Of a stretch of 64,000 bases of DNA, positions 10,321 through 18,456 are shown one piece after another. The stretch is from Pseudozobellia thermophila. Lineage in GTDB: Bacteria; Bacteroidota; Bacteroidia; Flavobacteriales; Flavobacteriaceae. Location of the stretch: the NCBI RefSeq assembly GCF_900141855.1, contig NZ_FQYU01000001.1, forward strand, positions 1 through 64,000, written 5' to 3'. The notes under the pieces are model-generated. The model saw only the letters and a list, made by a program, of their open reading frames with translations. It made no database searches and had not been told where the DNA came from. Made by a program: the position numbers and the translations under genes. The stretch's first letter is position 1. Every line of letters starts with the position of its first letter.

Positions 10321-10422
10321 TCTTATTAACCAATTCAAACCCTGGATCCTATCAAGATGCGTAGTACCGGGTATGGGCTAGTTGGTGAGAAAGAAACTCA
10401 GGTACGTTATAAAACAAAAAAA

Positions 10423-10443
10423 GGGAGAAGCATGGCTTCTCCC
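10423..10443 (-). terminator. Rho-independent terminator on the minus strand
   Basis: GGGAGAAGC (10423-10431) and GCTTCTCCC (10435-10443) form a perfect 9-bp stem with loop ATG. Read on the minus strand the stem is followed by T7 and GTTTT, a strong terminator. It closes no intact gene, only the coding-like remnant at 10470-10535. Confidence 0.75.
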
Positions 10444-10469
10444 CCTTTCCCCTGACTACTTACTACAAT

Positions 10470-10535
10470 TTATTCGAGGACGACAAACTTGAATCGCCGC
10501 CTGTTACTTAAATTCTTTACTGAACCTATTTTTAC
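10470..10535 (-). pseudogene. Possible 3' remnant of a deleted gene
   Basis: On the minus strand, 21 codons read VKIGSVKNLSNRRRFKFVVLE and end in TAA, 27 bp before the strong minus-strand terminator at 10443-10423. A stop codon lies just upstream in frame. The alternating basic/hydrophobic end looks like a natural protein C-terminus, and terminator spacing is normal. I infer the tail of a gene lost by deletion. Chance coding remains possible. Confidence 0.25.
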
Positions 10536-10550
10536 CTATTTGCAAGATAT

Positions 10551-10829
10551 TTGGCGATAAGCAAACGGTCTTACTTTTTTATCCGGCCAAGGGCGGCAAG
10601 CCCAGGCCTAAGTGAGAACTTCATAAAACAATGGCTAGTGTATAAAGGTTACCCCAAACTACAGGTAAACGATATTTATAGTTTATCAAATATAGTATCG
10701 AAGAAAGACCTAAACCATTTATTGTTGTCTGTTAAGGGCGTTTTGTATGGGAAGCCTTATTTTTTGTATATAAAAACCGGCAACGAAAGTGCATTTTGTC
10801 GACACGATCAATCGTACCGGTACATATGA
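10551..10829 (+). CDS. Doubtful small hypothetical protein or gene fragment
   Basis: A 92-codon frame with no in-frame ATG; the only upstream start is TTG at 10551. Codons from about 10615 encode a protein-like stretch (FIKQWLVYKGYPKLQVNDIY, later GVLYGKPYFLYIKTGNES) with sensible Bacteroidota composition, while the first 20 residues look random. This would fit a 5'-truncated gene beside the repeat block. I do not recognise the family and assign no function. Confidence 0.25.
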   Translation: MAISKRSYFFIRPRAASPGLSENFIKQWLVYKGYPKLQVNDIYSLSNIVSKKDLNHLLLSVKGVLYGKPYFLYIKTGNESAFCRHDQSYRYI

Positions 10830-11281
10830 AAGCCATTGTATTTTTATGAAAAGAGGGTTCCGATCAAGAAATTGACAAGCATAACGACCTGCAGATGCAA
10901 TTTAGGCCCCTCGAAATGGCTCGAAAACATCGTAGGGCGGCCAATGGGCACGAGTAAAAAAACGGTAGGGCCCTAGTGGTTTTTTTATAAGCAAAGGGGG
11001 AATCAAAAGGGCAAGCGGATGTTCGATGTAGCATCGAAGCTCCTTATAACGGAACGGTGCCATAGGCCTTGATCGAGAGAACCCAATCTTATTTTGACTT
11101 ATTAAGACAAAGCAATTGGCAAAGGACTTGACCAAATCATTCGGATACCGTTCAAAAGAAAAATTTAAGAATCCTTACCATTTATATGCCCAATTGCGTG
11201 CCTACACAACACGTAAGGCAGGCCTTGGGGCCTGCCTTATACTTTAAGATTTAGGGAAATTCCCCAAACTAGTTATAGCTA
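10830..11281. other. Intergenic region without supported gene
   Basis: No convincing coding frame or RNA gene is seen. The only structure is a perfect 10-bp stem at 11215-11224 and 11229-11238 (AAGGCAGGCC / GGCCTGCCTT), about 45 bp past the end of the yegP-like gene. It may end that transcript, although no long T run follows on the minus strand. Confidence 0.5.
11215..11238 (-). terminator. Perfect stem-loop downstream of the yegP-like gene
   Basis: Ten-bp perfect stem with a TTGG/CCAA loop, placed 44 bp after the stop codon of the minus-strand YegP-family gene. A T run is lacking on that strand, so intrinsic termination is uncertain. Confidence 0.4.
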
Positions 11282-11608
11282 CTATACCTCTTCGACCACC
11301 GCGTCGGGTGCATTTTTCTTGACCGAGGCAATGCCGTTTTCCATGGCCGAGGCATTGGAATACATTTGGCTCGCACCGATTACCTGGCCATTGGAGGCCT
11401 TTAAATTAAAGTAAGGGCTGCCGTCTTTCGCCGTCTTTCTGTCGTATTTGGCATCGTCCTGCGAATTTTTGCGTACCGATTCGATCCCATTGTCGCAAGA
11501 AGCCTTGGTTTTGTATGCTTCACTACTTAAAATAACCTGCCCGTTCGAGGCCTTCAAATTAAACCTGAACTGGTCAGACTTGTCTTTTTTAATTTCGAAT
11601 TTACCCAT
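11282..11608 (-). CDS. YegP/DUF1508 family protein
   Basis: 108-residue soluble protein made of two tandem DUF1508 units: residues about 1-52 (FRFNLKASNGQVILSSEAY) and 53-108 (PYFNLKASNGQVIGASQMY). The duplicated F-x-L-K-A-S-N-G-Q-V-I signature is diagnostic. The E. coli homologue is YegP, whose cellular role is not established. The length is that of the two-repeat form. It is a single-gene unit with its own upstream region (11609-11810). Confidence 0.9.
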   Translation of the reverse strand: MGKFEIKKDKSDQFRFNLKASNGQVILSSEAYKTKASCDNGIESVRKNSQDDAKYDRKTAKDGSPYFNLKASNGQVIGASQMYSNASAMENGIASVKKNAPDAVVEEV

Positions 11609-12606
11609 GATTTGAATTCTGTTTATTAATCAATTCCTTTACTAACGAATACTACAACATAAAATTATAGCTCGGTAACCAAATCCTGAACGATACGATG
11701 CGACTGCGCACTTAAATAAGCCCAAGTACCCAATCGTAACCCACCGTCGGATTTTATTTTTCCCTTTCAAATTACAAAAAGACAAGCGATAAAAACAGGA
11801 GGAAGACTATTTTTTTATGGGCAAGGCAGGGTTAACCGTCCGTTGAACCCCCAGAAAAGGACAGGGAAGCGCCAAGATTCGCCGTGGGAAGAAGTAGAAA
11901 ACAAAAAAGCCCCCAACTTGCGTTGAAGGCTTTTTGCGGTCTGGATCCCGACGGGTCGGGACAGGCTCCGACTTGAACCAGTTGGGTCTTCTTTCCTTTT
12001 TCTATAGACTTTTTGCCCTAAGTTTATCTCAGTCAATTAATCAAATATCTCAACATGGGCACGATTGCAATAAAATTTAATTTTACATCCCATACCTTCA
12101 ACCAATCGGATAAGGGTATCCATAAACCAAAATGCTCTAGGCTTAAGTTTCGCATCTCTAGGATTAGGCAAGAAGTGATTCTCTTGAGAAAGCTTATAAA
12201 GTTTAATTATATCCTTACTATTTTCTCAATTTTAAAGTAACTTCTTAATAGTTCGTTCGAGCGAATGAAATGTCGAGACGCTACTGAGCACTTCAACCTT
12301 TAAATCCATTCGATGTTCTAATTTATAGGCACACCTGTCATAATCTGTTTCTAACTTTTAAATATATTTCCGAGTCCTGATTTTTCTCTTGGTGATAATA
12401 CCATTTTATTTACATTTTTATTAAATCTAATTTTTTACCCGTATCCTCTACCTGGTAATGGTATGTTATCTTCGACACAAATCGCTTTTAATCGTTGAAG
12501 CTACATTTCTTAATTTTTGCTAATTTACTCAATGGTTGGTCCCAAATCAATTAATTCAAGTCTTGCCTTTATAATACATTTTTTTCGAATAGACATTTTA
12601 TTTCAA
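11609..12606. other. Intergenic region containing the distal tRNA-Asp-derived repeat
   Basis: Apart from the 48-bp direct repeat at 11898-11945, nothing here supports a gene. A 61-codon frame at 12055-12240 starts with ATG but resembles nothing and has an irregular composition. From about 12040 rightward the DNA becomes clearly AT-rich, marking the interior of the AbiE islet. Confidence 0.5.
11898..11945. repeat. Direct repeat, distal copy of tRNA-Asp 3' end plus terminator (att-like)
   Basis: These 48 bp are identical to 14653-14700. They contain the terminator stem AAAAAGCC...GGCTTTTT and the last eight or so bases of tRNA-Asp (TCCAGACC on the minus strand). The tRNA body is absent beyond 11945. 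This is the arrangement left when an element integrates at a tRNA 3' end. Confidence 0.8.
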
Positions 12607-12635
12607 TATATTTGGATGTTCATGTTACATGAACA
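12607..12635 (+). promoter_or_regulatory. Promoter and palindromic operator of the AbiE pair
   Basis: TATATTTG at 12607-12614 fits the -7 box TAnnTTTG. Overlapping the expected start of transcription is a perfect inverted repeat, TGTTCATG (12617-12624) and CATGAACA (12628-12635), separated by TTA. AbiEi antitoxins are known to autorepress through inverted repeats in their promoter, so this is the likely operator. The AbiEi start codon is 18 bp downstream. Confidence 0.6.
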
Positions 12636-12653
12636 ATATTAAAAAATGAACAA

Positions 12654-13655
12654 ATGTTGAGTACCATATACTTAAACGAGTGGTTTGACGCGCTAGATTT
12701 CGAAACGGAAGTACGCTATTTATCACATAATAAAGAACGTGCTGAAAAAATATACGAAATTAACGGGGAGCCTGTATTCGTTGAATTTAAAAATGAAGTA
12801 AGACCTCAAAACGTATATCATTTTATAAAAAAAAGAAGTAAAAAACTTCCGGTCTTAGTTGCCTCAAAATATATTACCCCCACAGCTAAAGAAGTTTTAA
12901 AAGCTCAAGGCATCAATTATATAGAGAGTTATGGAAATGCCTTTCTAAACCTTGAAGGGTTAAAGTTATATATTGAAAAAAATAACGGCAAACCCATTTA
13001 CAACACAAACACAAAAATTTTTACGCAAGCTGGCTGCCAACTAATCTTTCAATTATTAAAACACCCGGAAACCATTAACAAAACGGTTAGATATTTGGCA
13101 CATCAAAGTGAGGTATCAATAGGCAGCACCAGTAAAATACTTAACCAGCTACAAGAAGAAGGTTTTATAATTAAGTGGAATGATGAAAAAAAATATCAAC
13201 TTGTTAACCGAGAAGAGCTACTCGAAAGGTGGATTCCTGTTTTTAATGAAAAAGTATTGCCTAACTACAAAATAGGTCAATTCACATTCTCGGCCTTTAA
13301 TGAAAATGATTGGCGAAACAAATTACTTTATCCAAGTTTAAAGTGGGGAGGAGAACCCGCTGCGTCACTGCTCACAAACCATCTAACTCCAGAACTTTTT
13401 TCCCTTTACACCACGGAAGAAAAAAGAGATATCATTACTAAGTTCAGGCTGGTTCCAGACCCCGATGGCCCTATATCCGTTTACCTTAAGTTTTGGCGAG
13501 ACAAAAGTGCCATTGAGTCTATCACAAATCTTGCCTTGGGAAAAAATGTGGCCCACCCAATATTGATCTATGCCGAACTTGTTCATAGTGGAAACGAGAG
13601 AAATTTAGAAACCGCCAAAATCATCTTTGACCAATATGTCAAACCTAACCTATAA
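12654..13655 (+). CDS. Type IV toxin-antitoxin AbiEi-family antitoxin
   Basis: 333 residues. The N-terminal part (about 1-110) has a nuclease-fold-like region with VFVEFKNEVRPQNVYHF, as in AbiEi-like proteins of the COG4861 type. A winged helix-turn-helix at about 125-190 (FQLLKHPETINKTVRYLA, then GSTSKILNQLQEEGFI) probably binds DNA. The C-terminal 140 residues would counter the toxin. It overlaps the downstream nucleotidyltransferase gene by 29 bp, as in AbiE operons, where the antitoxin acts by repression and by opposing the toxin without stable binding. The gene is AT-rich relative to its surroundings. An ATG eight bases upstream opens only a four-codon frame, so 12654 is the start. Confidence 0.8.
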   Translation: MLSTIYLNEWFDALDFETEVRYLSHNKERAEKIYEINGEPVFVEFKNEVRPQNVYHFIKKRSKKLPVLVASKYITPTAKEVLKAQGINYIESYGNAFLNLEGLKLYIEKNNGKPIYNTNTKIFTQAGCQLIFQLLKHPETINKTVRYLAHQSEVSIGSTSKILNQLQEEGFIIKWNDEKKYQLVNREELLERWIPVFNEKVLPNYKIGQFTFSAFNENDWRNKLLYPSLKWGGEPAASLLTNHLTPELFSLYTTEEKRDIITKFRLVPDPDGPISVYLKFWRDKSAIESITNLALGKNVAHPILIYAELVHSGNERNLETAKIIFDQYVKPNL

Positions 13656-14472
13656 GGATTACTCCTTTGCCAATCACAGGGAGGTATATCATATTTTAGA
13701 GGAGGTCTTCGTAGCCAACAACATTACCTACTATTTAATAGGTGCCAATGCCAGGGATGTTCAACTTTATCGTGCAGGAATCAAGCCCACACGTATTACG
13801 GCTGATATAGATTTTGCTGTTATGGTACCCGACTTTACTAAATATCAATCCCTGATTGAAGAATTATGTAGTAAGGGATTTCAAAAAACAAATGAAATTT
13901 ATCGATTGGCATATGAAAAAACCAATACTGTATTAGACCTCCTTCCCTATGGCGAAATTGAACAAAATCATACAGTTAATTTTGACCAAAGGAATATAGA
14001 ACTATCTGTTTTAGGCTTCAAAGAAGTGGGCGAGCAACTAGAAAAAGTATATATTAAAGAAGCGGGGTTTACATTGCCTACTACACCTATGGTAGGACTT
14101 ATAATTCTTAAACTGGTCTCGTGGAGCGATAACCTAGATAGAACCAAAGACATAGAAGATATCTCATTATTATTGAACTCGGGATGGGAATTCTATGAAC
14201 AGGAAGCCTATGAAAAACACTTGGATTTATTTGATGATTCTTTTCAAACGACTACTGCGGCCGCTAGAATTATAGGTAGAAAGATGAAACCTATATTAGA
14301 AGCGAATGAAAAACTTTACAAGACCATCATACATATTATAGACGATGCAATCCTTGAAAAGCCGAAAGCAGATATTACCGAAACTACCTTGGCCTTAAAA
14401 ATGGATAAATCTTTACAAGGAGTTCAAAGAATCTTATACCAAATCAAAAAAGGAATTTTAGATGTCAATTAA
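13627..14472 (+). CDS. AbiEii/AbiGii-family nucleotidyltransferase toxin
   Basis: 281 residues. The DNA polymerase-beta-like nucleotidyltransferase signature is present: a G-A-N-A-R-D-V motif near residues 39-45 and TADIDFAV near 59-66, with the paired aspartates needed for catalysis. Another acidic residue follows in VLDLLPYGE near 100. LKLVSWSDNLDRTKDIEDI near 160-178 is typical of the AbiEii family. Known members transfer nucleotides, for example onto tRNA 3' ends, and arrest growth during phage infection. The start overlaps the antitoxin end; ATG at 13636 is an equally good start. Toxicity and phage defence here are inferred from family and context. Confidence 0.85.
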   Translation: MTNMSNLTYKDYSFANHREVYHILEEVFVANNITYYLIGANARDVQLYRAGIKPTRITADIDFAVMVPDFTKYQSLIEELCSKGFQKTNEIYRLAYEKTNTVLDLLPYGEIEQNHTVNFDQRNIELSVLGFKEVGEQLEKVYIKEAGFTLPTTPMVGLIILKLVSWSDNLDRTKDIEDISLLLNSGWEFYEQEAYEKHLDLFDDSFQTTTAAARIIGRKMKPILEANEKLYKTIIHIIDDAILEKPKADITETTLALKMDKSLQGVQRILYQIKKGILDVN

Positions 14473-14652
14473 GTGAGTCATTAGTAACCTTTTGGACAGG
14501 AAGCACTAATTATGGACAAATAAAGGACTTTATCAGTTATCATAGCACCATCTCATAAAGCGTGTAAATAGAAAATAGTGGGGAGGAGGTCACCTAATTC
14601 CAAAATCGCTCCCATACAGGCCCTTTTCGGGGCAACTTGGACGACAGGGGCA

Positions 14653-14700
14653 AAAACAAAAAAGCCCCCAACTTGCGTTGAAGGCTTTTTGCGGTCTGGA
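14653..14700. repeat. Direct repeat, tRNA-Asp-proximal copy (att-like)
   Basis: Identical over 48 bp to 11898-11945. Here the repeat continues into the complete tRNA-Asp gene. The two copies bound about 2.7 kb that carries only the AbiE pair. Confidence 0.8.
14658..14690 (-). terminator. Terminator of tRNA-Asp
   Basis: On the minus strand AAAAAGCC pairs with GGCTTTTT, followed by further T residues, immediately after the tRNA 3' end. The same hairpin is duplicated at 11903-11935. Confidence 0.8.
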
Positions 14701-14765
14701 CGGGACTCGAACCCGCGACCCCCTGCGTGACAGGCAGGTATTCTAACCAACTGAACTACCAGACC
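14693..14765 (-). tRNA. tRNA-Asp (anticodon GTC)
   Basis: A 73-nt cloverleaf: acceptor stem GGTCTGG/CCAGACC, D-arm with AGTTGGTTAGA, anticodon stem CCTGC/GCAGG around loop CTGTCAC (GTC), T-arm GCGGG/CCCGT with loop TTCGAGT. No CCA is encoded, as is common in this phylum. It is followed by its own terminator. Its 3' end is duplicated at 11938-11945, making it a probable integration site. Confidence 0.96.
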
Positions 14766-14839
14766 GTGGCGTTTAGCGAGTGCAAATATACATCGCTTAT
14801 TCAATTGCACAAACTATTTTTATTAAAAATAAGCCCTTC

Positions 14840-15769
14840 TTACAAAAATTTTCTTCGCTCCACCAAATACGTGTTCAATACTTTTGAGAAATCGGCCTTC
14901 ACATCGACCTCGACATATTTGATGCGGTATTTGGCACACCTGAGCTTAAGTGTCTCAAAATAAGCCCTTATGTTCTTACCATAACTTTCCCTTACCGTAT
15001 CGCTGTAAAGATCGATATGCTCCCCGGTCTCCACATCGACAAAGCGCTTGGGCACGTTTTCAAAATTAAAATCGCATTCCGTCGCCTTGTCCAATAAATG
15101 AAAAAGGACCACTTCGTGCTTGTTGTATTTCAAATGGCGCAGGGCGTCGAACAGTTTTTCGTCGTCGGTCTCGGTCTGAAACATATCGGTAAACAGAAAA
15201 ATAAGACTGCGCCGTTTTATTTTTTCGGCAATTAGGTGAAGATAGGTATAGGTTTCCGTACTTTGGGGCGGTTGGGCCTCCGTGGCCAATTCGGCCAACT
15301 TGGCCAGCAACATTTGATGATGGCGCTCGCTCCCCTTCTCCGGGGCATAATACTTGTACCCATCCGAAAACACACTTAGGCCGACGGCATCGCGCTGCCG
15401 CTTCAATACGTTCATAAGGGCGGCAATGGCCAATACCCCATAGCCTATTTTGTTTAGGTTCAAAATGGACAAAGGCCCAACATCGGGGTAGTGCATCGAA
15501 GCCGAATTGTCCAAGATCATATGGCAGCGCAAATTGGTCTCCTCCTCATACCTTTTGGTGTAAAGCTTGTCGGTCTTGGCATACAGTTTCCAATCGATAT
15601 GCCTGGTACTCTCCCCGGTATTGTAAATCTTGTGTTCGGCAAACTCCGCCGAAAATCCGTGAAACGGACTTTTATGAATGCCACTGATAAAGCCTTCCAC
15701 AACTTGGTTGGCCAAAAGTTCGAGGTTTTGAAAAAGGGAAGCCTTATGAAGTTCCGATTGTATATTCAT
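14840..15769 (-). CDS. DUF58 domain (vWA-like) protein
   Basis: 309 residues. The DUF58 signature is at residues about 44-62 (IYNTGESTRHIDWKLYA), followed by a von Willebrand A-like fold with the MIDAS-type motif DNSAS at 87-91. No signal peptide or membrane helix is evident, so it is probably cytoplasmic. DUF58 proteins usually accompany MoxR AAA ATPases and transmembrane vWA proteins, but no moxR gene is adjacent. The upstream co-directional gene is the large GAF-domain protein, 97 bp away. The molecular function is not known. Confidence 0.85.
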   Translation of the reverse strand: MNIQSELHKASLFQNLELLANQVVEGFISGIHKSPFHGFSAEFAEHKIYNTGESTRHIDWKLYAKTDKLYTKRYEEETNLRCHMILDNSASMHYPDVGPLSILNLNKIGYGVLAIAALMNVLKRQRDAVGLSVFSDGYKYYAPEKGSERHHQMLLAKLAELATEAQPPQSTETYTYLHLIAEKIKRRSLIFLFTDMFQTETDDEKLFDALRHLKYNKHEVVLFHLLDKATECDFNFENVPKRFVDVETGEHIDLYSDTVRESYGKNIRAYFETLKLRCAKYRIKYVEVDVKADFSKVLNTYLVERRKFL

Positions 15770-15866
15770 ACCACTAAGATAGGGATATTACCGATGATAG
15801 GCTGCCCTTGGACAAGTGCCGCCCCAAAGCCCCGAGCTTTTTATACCAACACTGTCACCGATGGGT

Positions 15867-18248
15867 TTATGCCCTCAACTCTTCCATCAGGTCGTCGTAG
15901 GTAAAGGTCTTTTCCTCGGCCCGGTCGGCCTTGCTGTACAGAATATCGGCACGTATGGCCTTCAGCCCCGATACGCCCTGTAGGCCCTCAAGCTCCACGA
16001 TTTCGACCTTGCCGGTAAAGTAGCCCTTGGACTTCAAGAACTTGATATAGCGCAAGTACTCCAACTCGTCCTTTTTCTGTGAATAGACGATGGCCATTTT
16101 TCCGGGTTGGGTAAGCCGTTCGTTGGTGCCCTTGATAAACGATTTGTCGATGCGCTTTTTGATCACCTCGTAACGGGCATTGTAGGTACCGTCTACGTCG
16201 AAGCGTTTTTCGTCCATTCGAAAACGGATGGAAAGCGAGGTATTATAGACCAGTATCAAAGAGGCCACATCAAGGGGCACCGGAAGTTCGGGCCTTAGTT
16301 TATAGTGCGTATTTTCCATTTCGCACATCACCTGCAATTGCCACAAACGCAGGTTGCTCAAATATATCGGGTCGAACTCAAGATCGCCCGCTATCGAATC
16401 GCCAATGTACATATTGTGCTCAACACCGTCGGTCTTGTACCGCTCAAAATAGTGGGGAAACATGGCTTGGGCATCCCGTTGCCTTCTATCGATAAGGGCG
16501 GCCAAGCGTTTGTTGATCAGCATGACGCTTTCGTCGTAATTTCTTCGATGGTCGTAATACGAATCGGTACCCTTGTCTATCGACGATTCATATTCCATGA
16601 TCAGGTTGCGCAGATCGCGATCGGTCTTTTTCAAATGGGCGAATACCGGGTGGATCTCGTCGGCGATAAAATTGAAGATGGCCTGCTCGCTATTGGTATG
16701 AAGAACCTCCTTAATATCTTCCATATGGTCGTTGACCCTGAACATCAACTCTTCGTAGATCGGCAACCTGCTCTTTTGCCATGCACTTTCCAACACCTTG
16801 TTAACTGCCGAGAGTTGGATCATCAAATCGCGCTGGATGGCCCTGTTTCGGGCATCGGAAGAATTCTTGATATCGATTTGGCCGTATAGCGGATTCACCT
16901 CTTTGAAGACGATTTCCCTAAAGGTGGGCTGAACCCCCTCGAGCTCATCCTTTATAAAGCGCTTGGCCTCTTCCTGAAAACGCCAATACACGGCCTCGTG
17001 TACCGAGGTACATTCATTTTGTATAATGGCATCAATCAGGTTTTCTTCCTCCGTTTTGGAGCGCAACACGGCCGATACGATATAGGGCATGATATCTTCG
17101 AGCTTGTGGGCATTGACACTGTTAAGGACGTTCTTTTCGGTCGACACCAGCTCCAATACGCCCAACAACTCGTCGTTATGGGCAATGGGAGCGAAAATAG
17201 CGCTCTTGATGCCCTGTTCCCCAAGTCTCTTGTACAAGACGGCTTTGGAATTTTTGGTGTAACGATCGATATCGGATATGGCAAAATAGGTGTTTTCGTT
17301 AAGCAATTTCCCATAAGAATAACCACAAAGGATGTCCTTACAATTTACGGTCTCGTTATTCTTAAGGACAAAACTTTCCATGCCATCGCCATACACAGGT
17401 TCAAAACTATCGTTTTTCGCATTATAGGTCATAAAGCCCGCCCTGAGGTTGGCCTTGTTGAAGAAAGACCTAAAGGTCTCTTGAAGGCCTTCCATAAAGC
17501 CCTCGTCGGTTCTTTTGGCACTGGCGATCAGGCTCGATTTTATTTCCGAAATCGAATGCTCGGCAGAGACATCGAACATATTCGAAATCACAAAGCCTTT
17601 TGAGATAAAGCTATTTGGGGGTATTTTCTCCTTCCACAAATCGATATTGTCGAAATTGGCCAGCAATTCGTCGAAATCTTCAGGCGTAAGGTCTTTGGCC
17701 TTATCGGTGGGTTCAAGTTCGATAAAATCGGCATTGTAGAGTATGCGATAGTGCCGTATTACCCCGTTTGCATCCGGTATGTCGTAGAAAATAGGCCGTT
17801 TAAAGTCCAACGAAAAGCCATAATAAAAATTGAGTATCACGGCACAGGCCATTACGTACATCTGATCGTGGGGCATACTTCGCATTTCCGGAACGAAACC
17901 CTTTCCCCCGGCTTCTTCCAAAATTTTCCTGAAGCGTCTTGACGAATTGAAGATAACGTCGTTATAGGGAAGCGAGGCCGCCTTGATCTCGTTATCGGTC
18001 AAGACCTCGGGAAAAACGTCCTGTAGTATTATTTGAATGACCTCCTTGTGCTTATCCAACAAAGAAACATCGGTAAACCCCTCCCGCAACTCGGGATAGG
18101 GGGCCTGCGCGGCCAAAATACGGCGTGCCTTTTGAGCCAAGAACTCATCGTCGCTTTTGGCCATAACCTCGTAGTTACGCAACAGCTTGTTAAAGCTAAT
18201 AAGTTGCATCAAAGGAAGCTCTTTGCCTTTTTCTACTTTCATACCCAT
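15867..18248 (-). CDS. Large GAF-domain protein, function unknown
   Basis: 793 residues, no signal peptide or membrane segment. A GAF domain is recognisable at about residues 260-400 (RAGFMTYNAKNDSFEPVYG, and later AIFAPIAHNDELLGVLELVS), usually a ligand-binding or redox-sensing module. The N-terminal 250 residues and the C-terminal 390 residues match no family I can name. No histidine kinase, cyclase or GGDEF motifs are visible, so the output mode is unclear. A start at Met3 is also possible. It lies upstream of the DUF58 gene and may be cotranscribed with it. Confidence 0.7.
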   Translation of the reverse strand: MGMKVEKGKELPLMQLISFNKLLRNYEVMAKSDDEFLAQKARRILAAQAPYPELREGFTDVSLLDKHKEVIQIILQDVFPEVLTDNEIKAASLPYNDVIFNSSRRFRKILEEAGGKGFVPEMRSMPHDQMYVMACAVILNFYYGFSLDFKRPIFYDIPDANGVIRHYRILYNADFIELEPTDKAKDLTPEDFDELLANFDNIDLWKEKIPPNSFISKGFVISNMFDVSAEHSISEIKSSLIASAKRTDEGFMEGLQETFRSFFNKANLRAGFMTYNAKNDSFEPVYGDGMESFVLKNNETVNCKDILCGYSYGKLLNENTYFAISDIDRYTKNSKAVLYKRLGEQGIKSAIFAPIAHNDELLGVLELVSTEKNVLNSVNAHKLEDIMPYIVSAVLRSKTEEENLIDAIIQNECTSVHEAVYWRFQEEAKRFIKDELEGVQPTFREIVFKEVNPLYGQIDIKNSSDARNRAIQRDLMIQLSAVNKVLESAWQKSRLPIYEELMFRVNDHMEDIKEVLHTNSEQAIFNFIADEIHPVFAHLKKTDRDLRNLIMEYESSIDKGTDSYYDHRRNYDESVMLINKRLAALIDRRQRDAQAMFPHYFERYKTDGVEHNMYIGDSIAGDLEFDPIYLSNLRLWQLQVMCEMENTHYKLRPELPVPLDVASLILVYNTSLSIRFRMDEKRFDVDGTYNARYEVIKKRIDKSFIKGTNERLTQPGKMAIVYSQKKDELEYLRYIKFLKSKGYFTGKVEIVELEGLQGVSGLKAIRADILYSKADRAEEKTFTYDDLMEELRA

Positions 18249-18456
18249 TTTTGGTCGTATCCTTGGGTGTAAAATTACAAAATAAATACCCTCGGATCAC
18301 TAAATGAATCTTTAAACACCCTTGTTCGTGACCCGCTTGACGAATTTTTGACCCCAAAGCCCCCTAACCCGTCCGGCAGCACACCCAAGAGCCCTACTTT
18401 TCTTTCGAGGTTATAAATAACTGTTTAACTTAGCGAACACGTTTCAACCCAAAAAA

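Noticed and set aside
10902-11135. 77-codon minus-strand frame
   Set aside because: Irregular composition, no motif and no start context; looks random.
11934-11990. Second tRNA gene at the distal repeat
   Set aside because: Only the last eight bases of tRNA-Asp are kept; the rest cannot fold into a cloverleaf.
12055-12240. 61-codon plus-strand frame in the AbiE islet
   Set aside because: Starts with ATG but has no recognisable features, no promoter box at a suitable distance and biased AT-rich content.
15517-15904. Plus-strand frame opposite the DUF58 gene
   Set aside because: Antisense to conserved RHIDW and DNSAS motifs, so a shadow.
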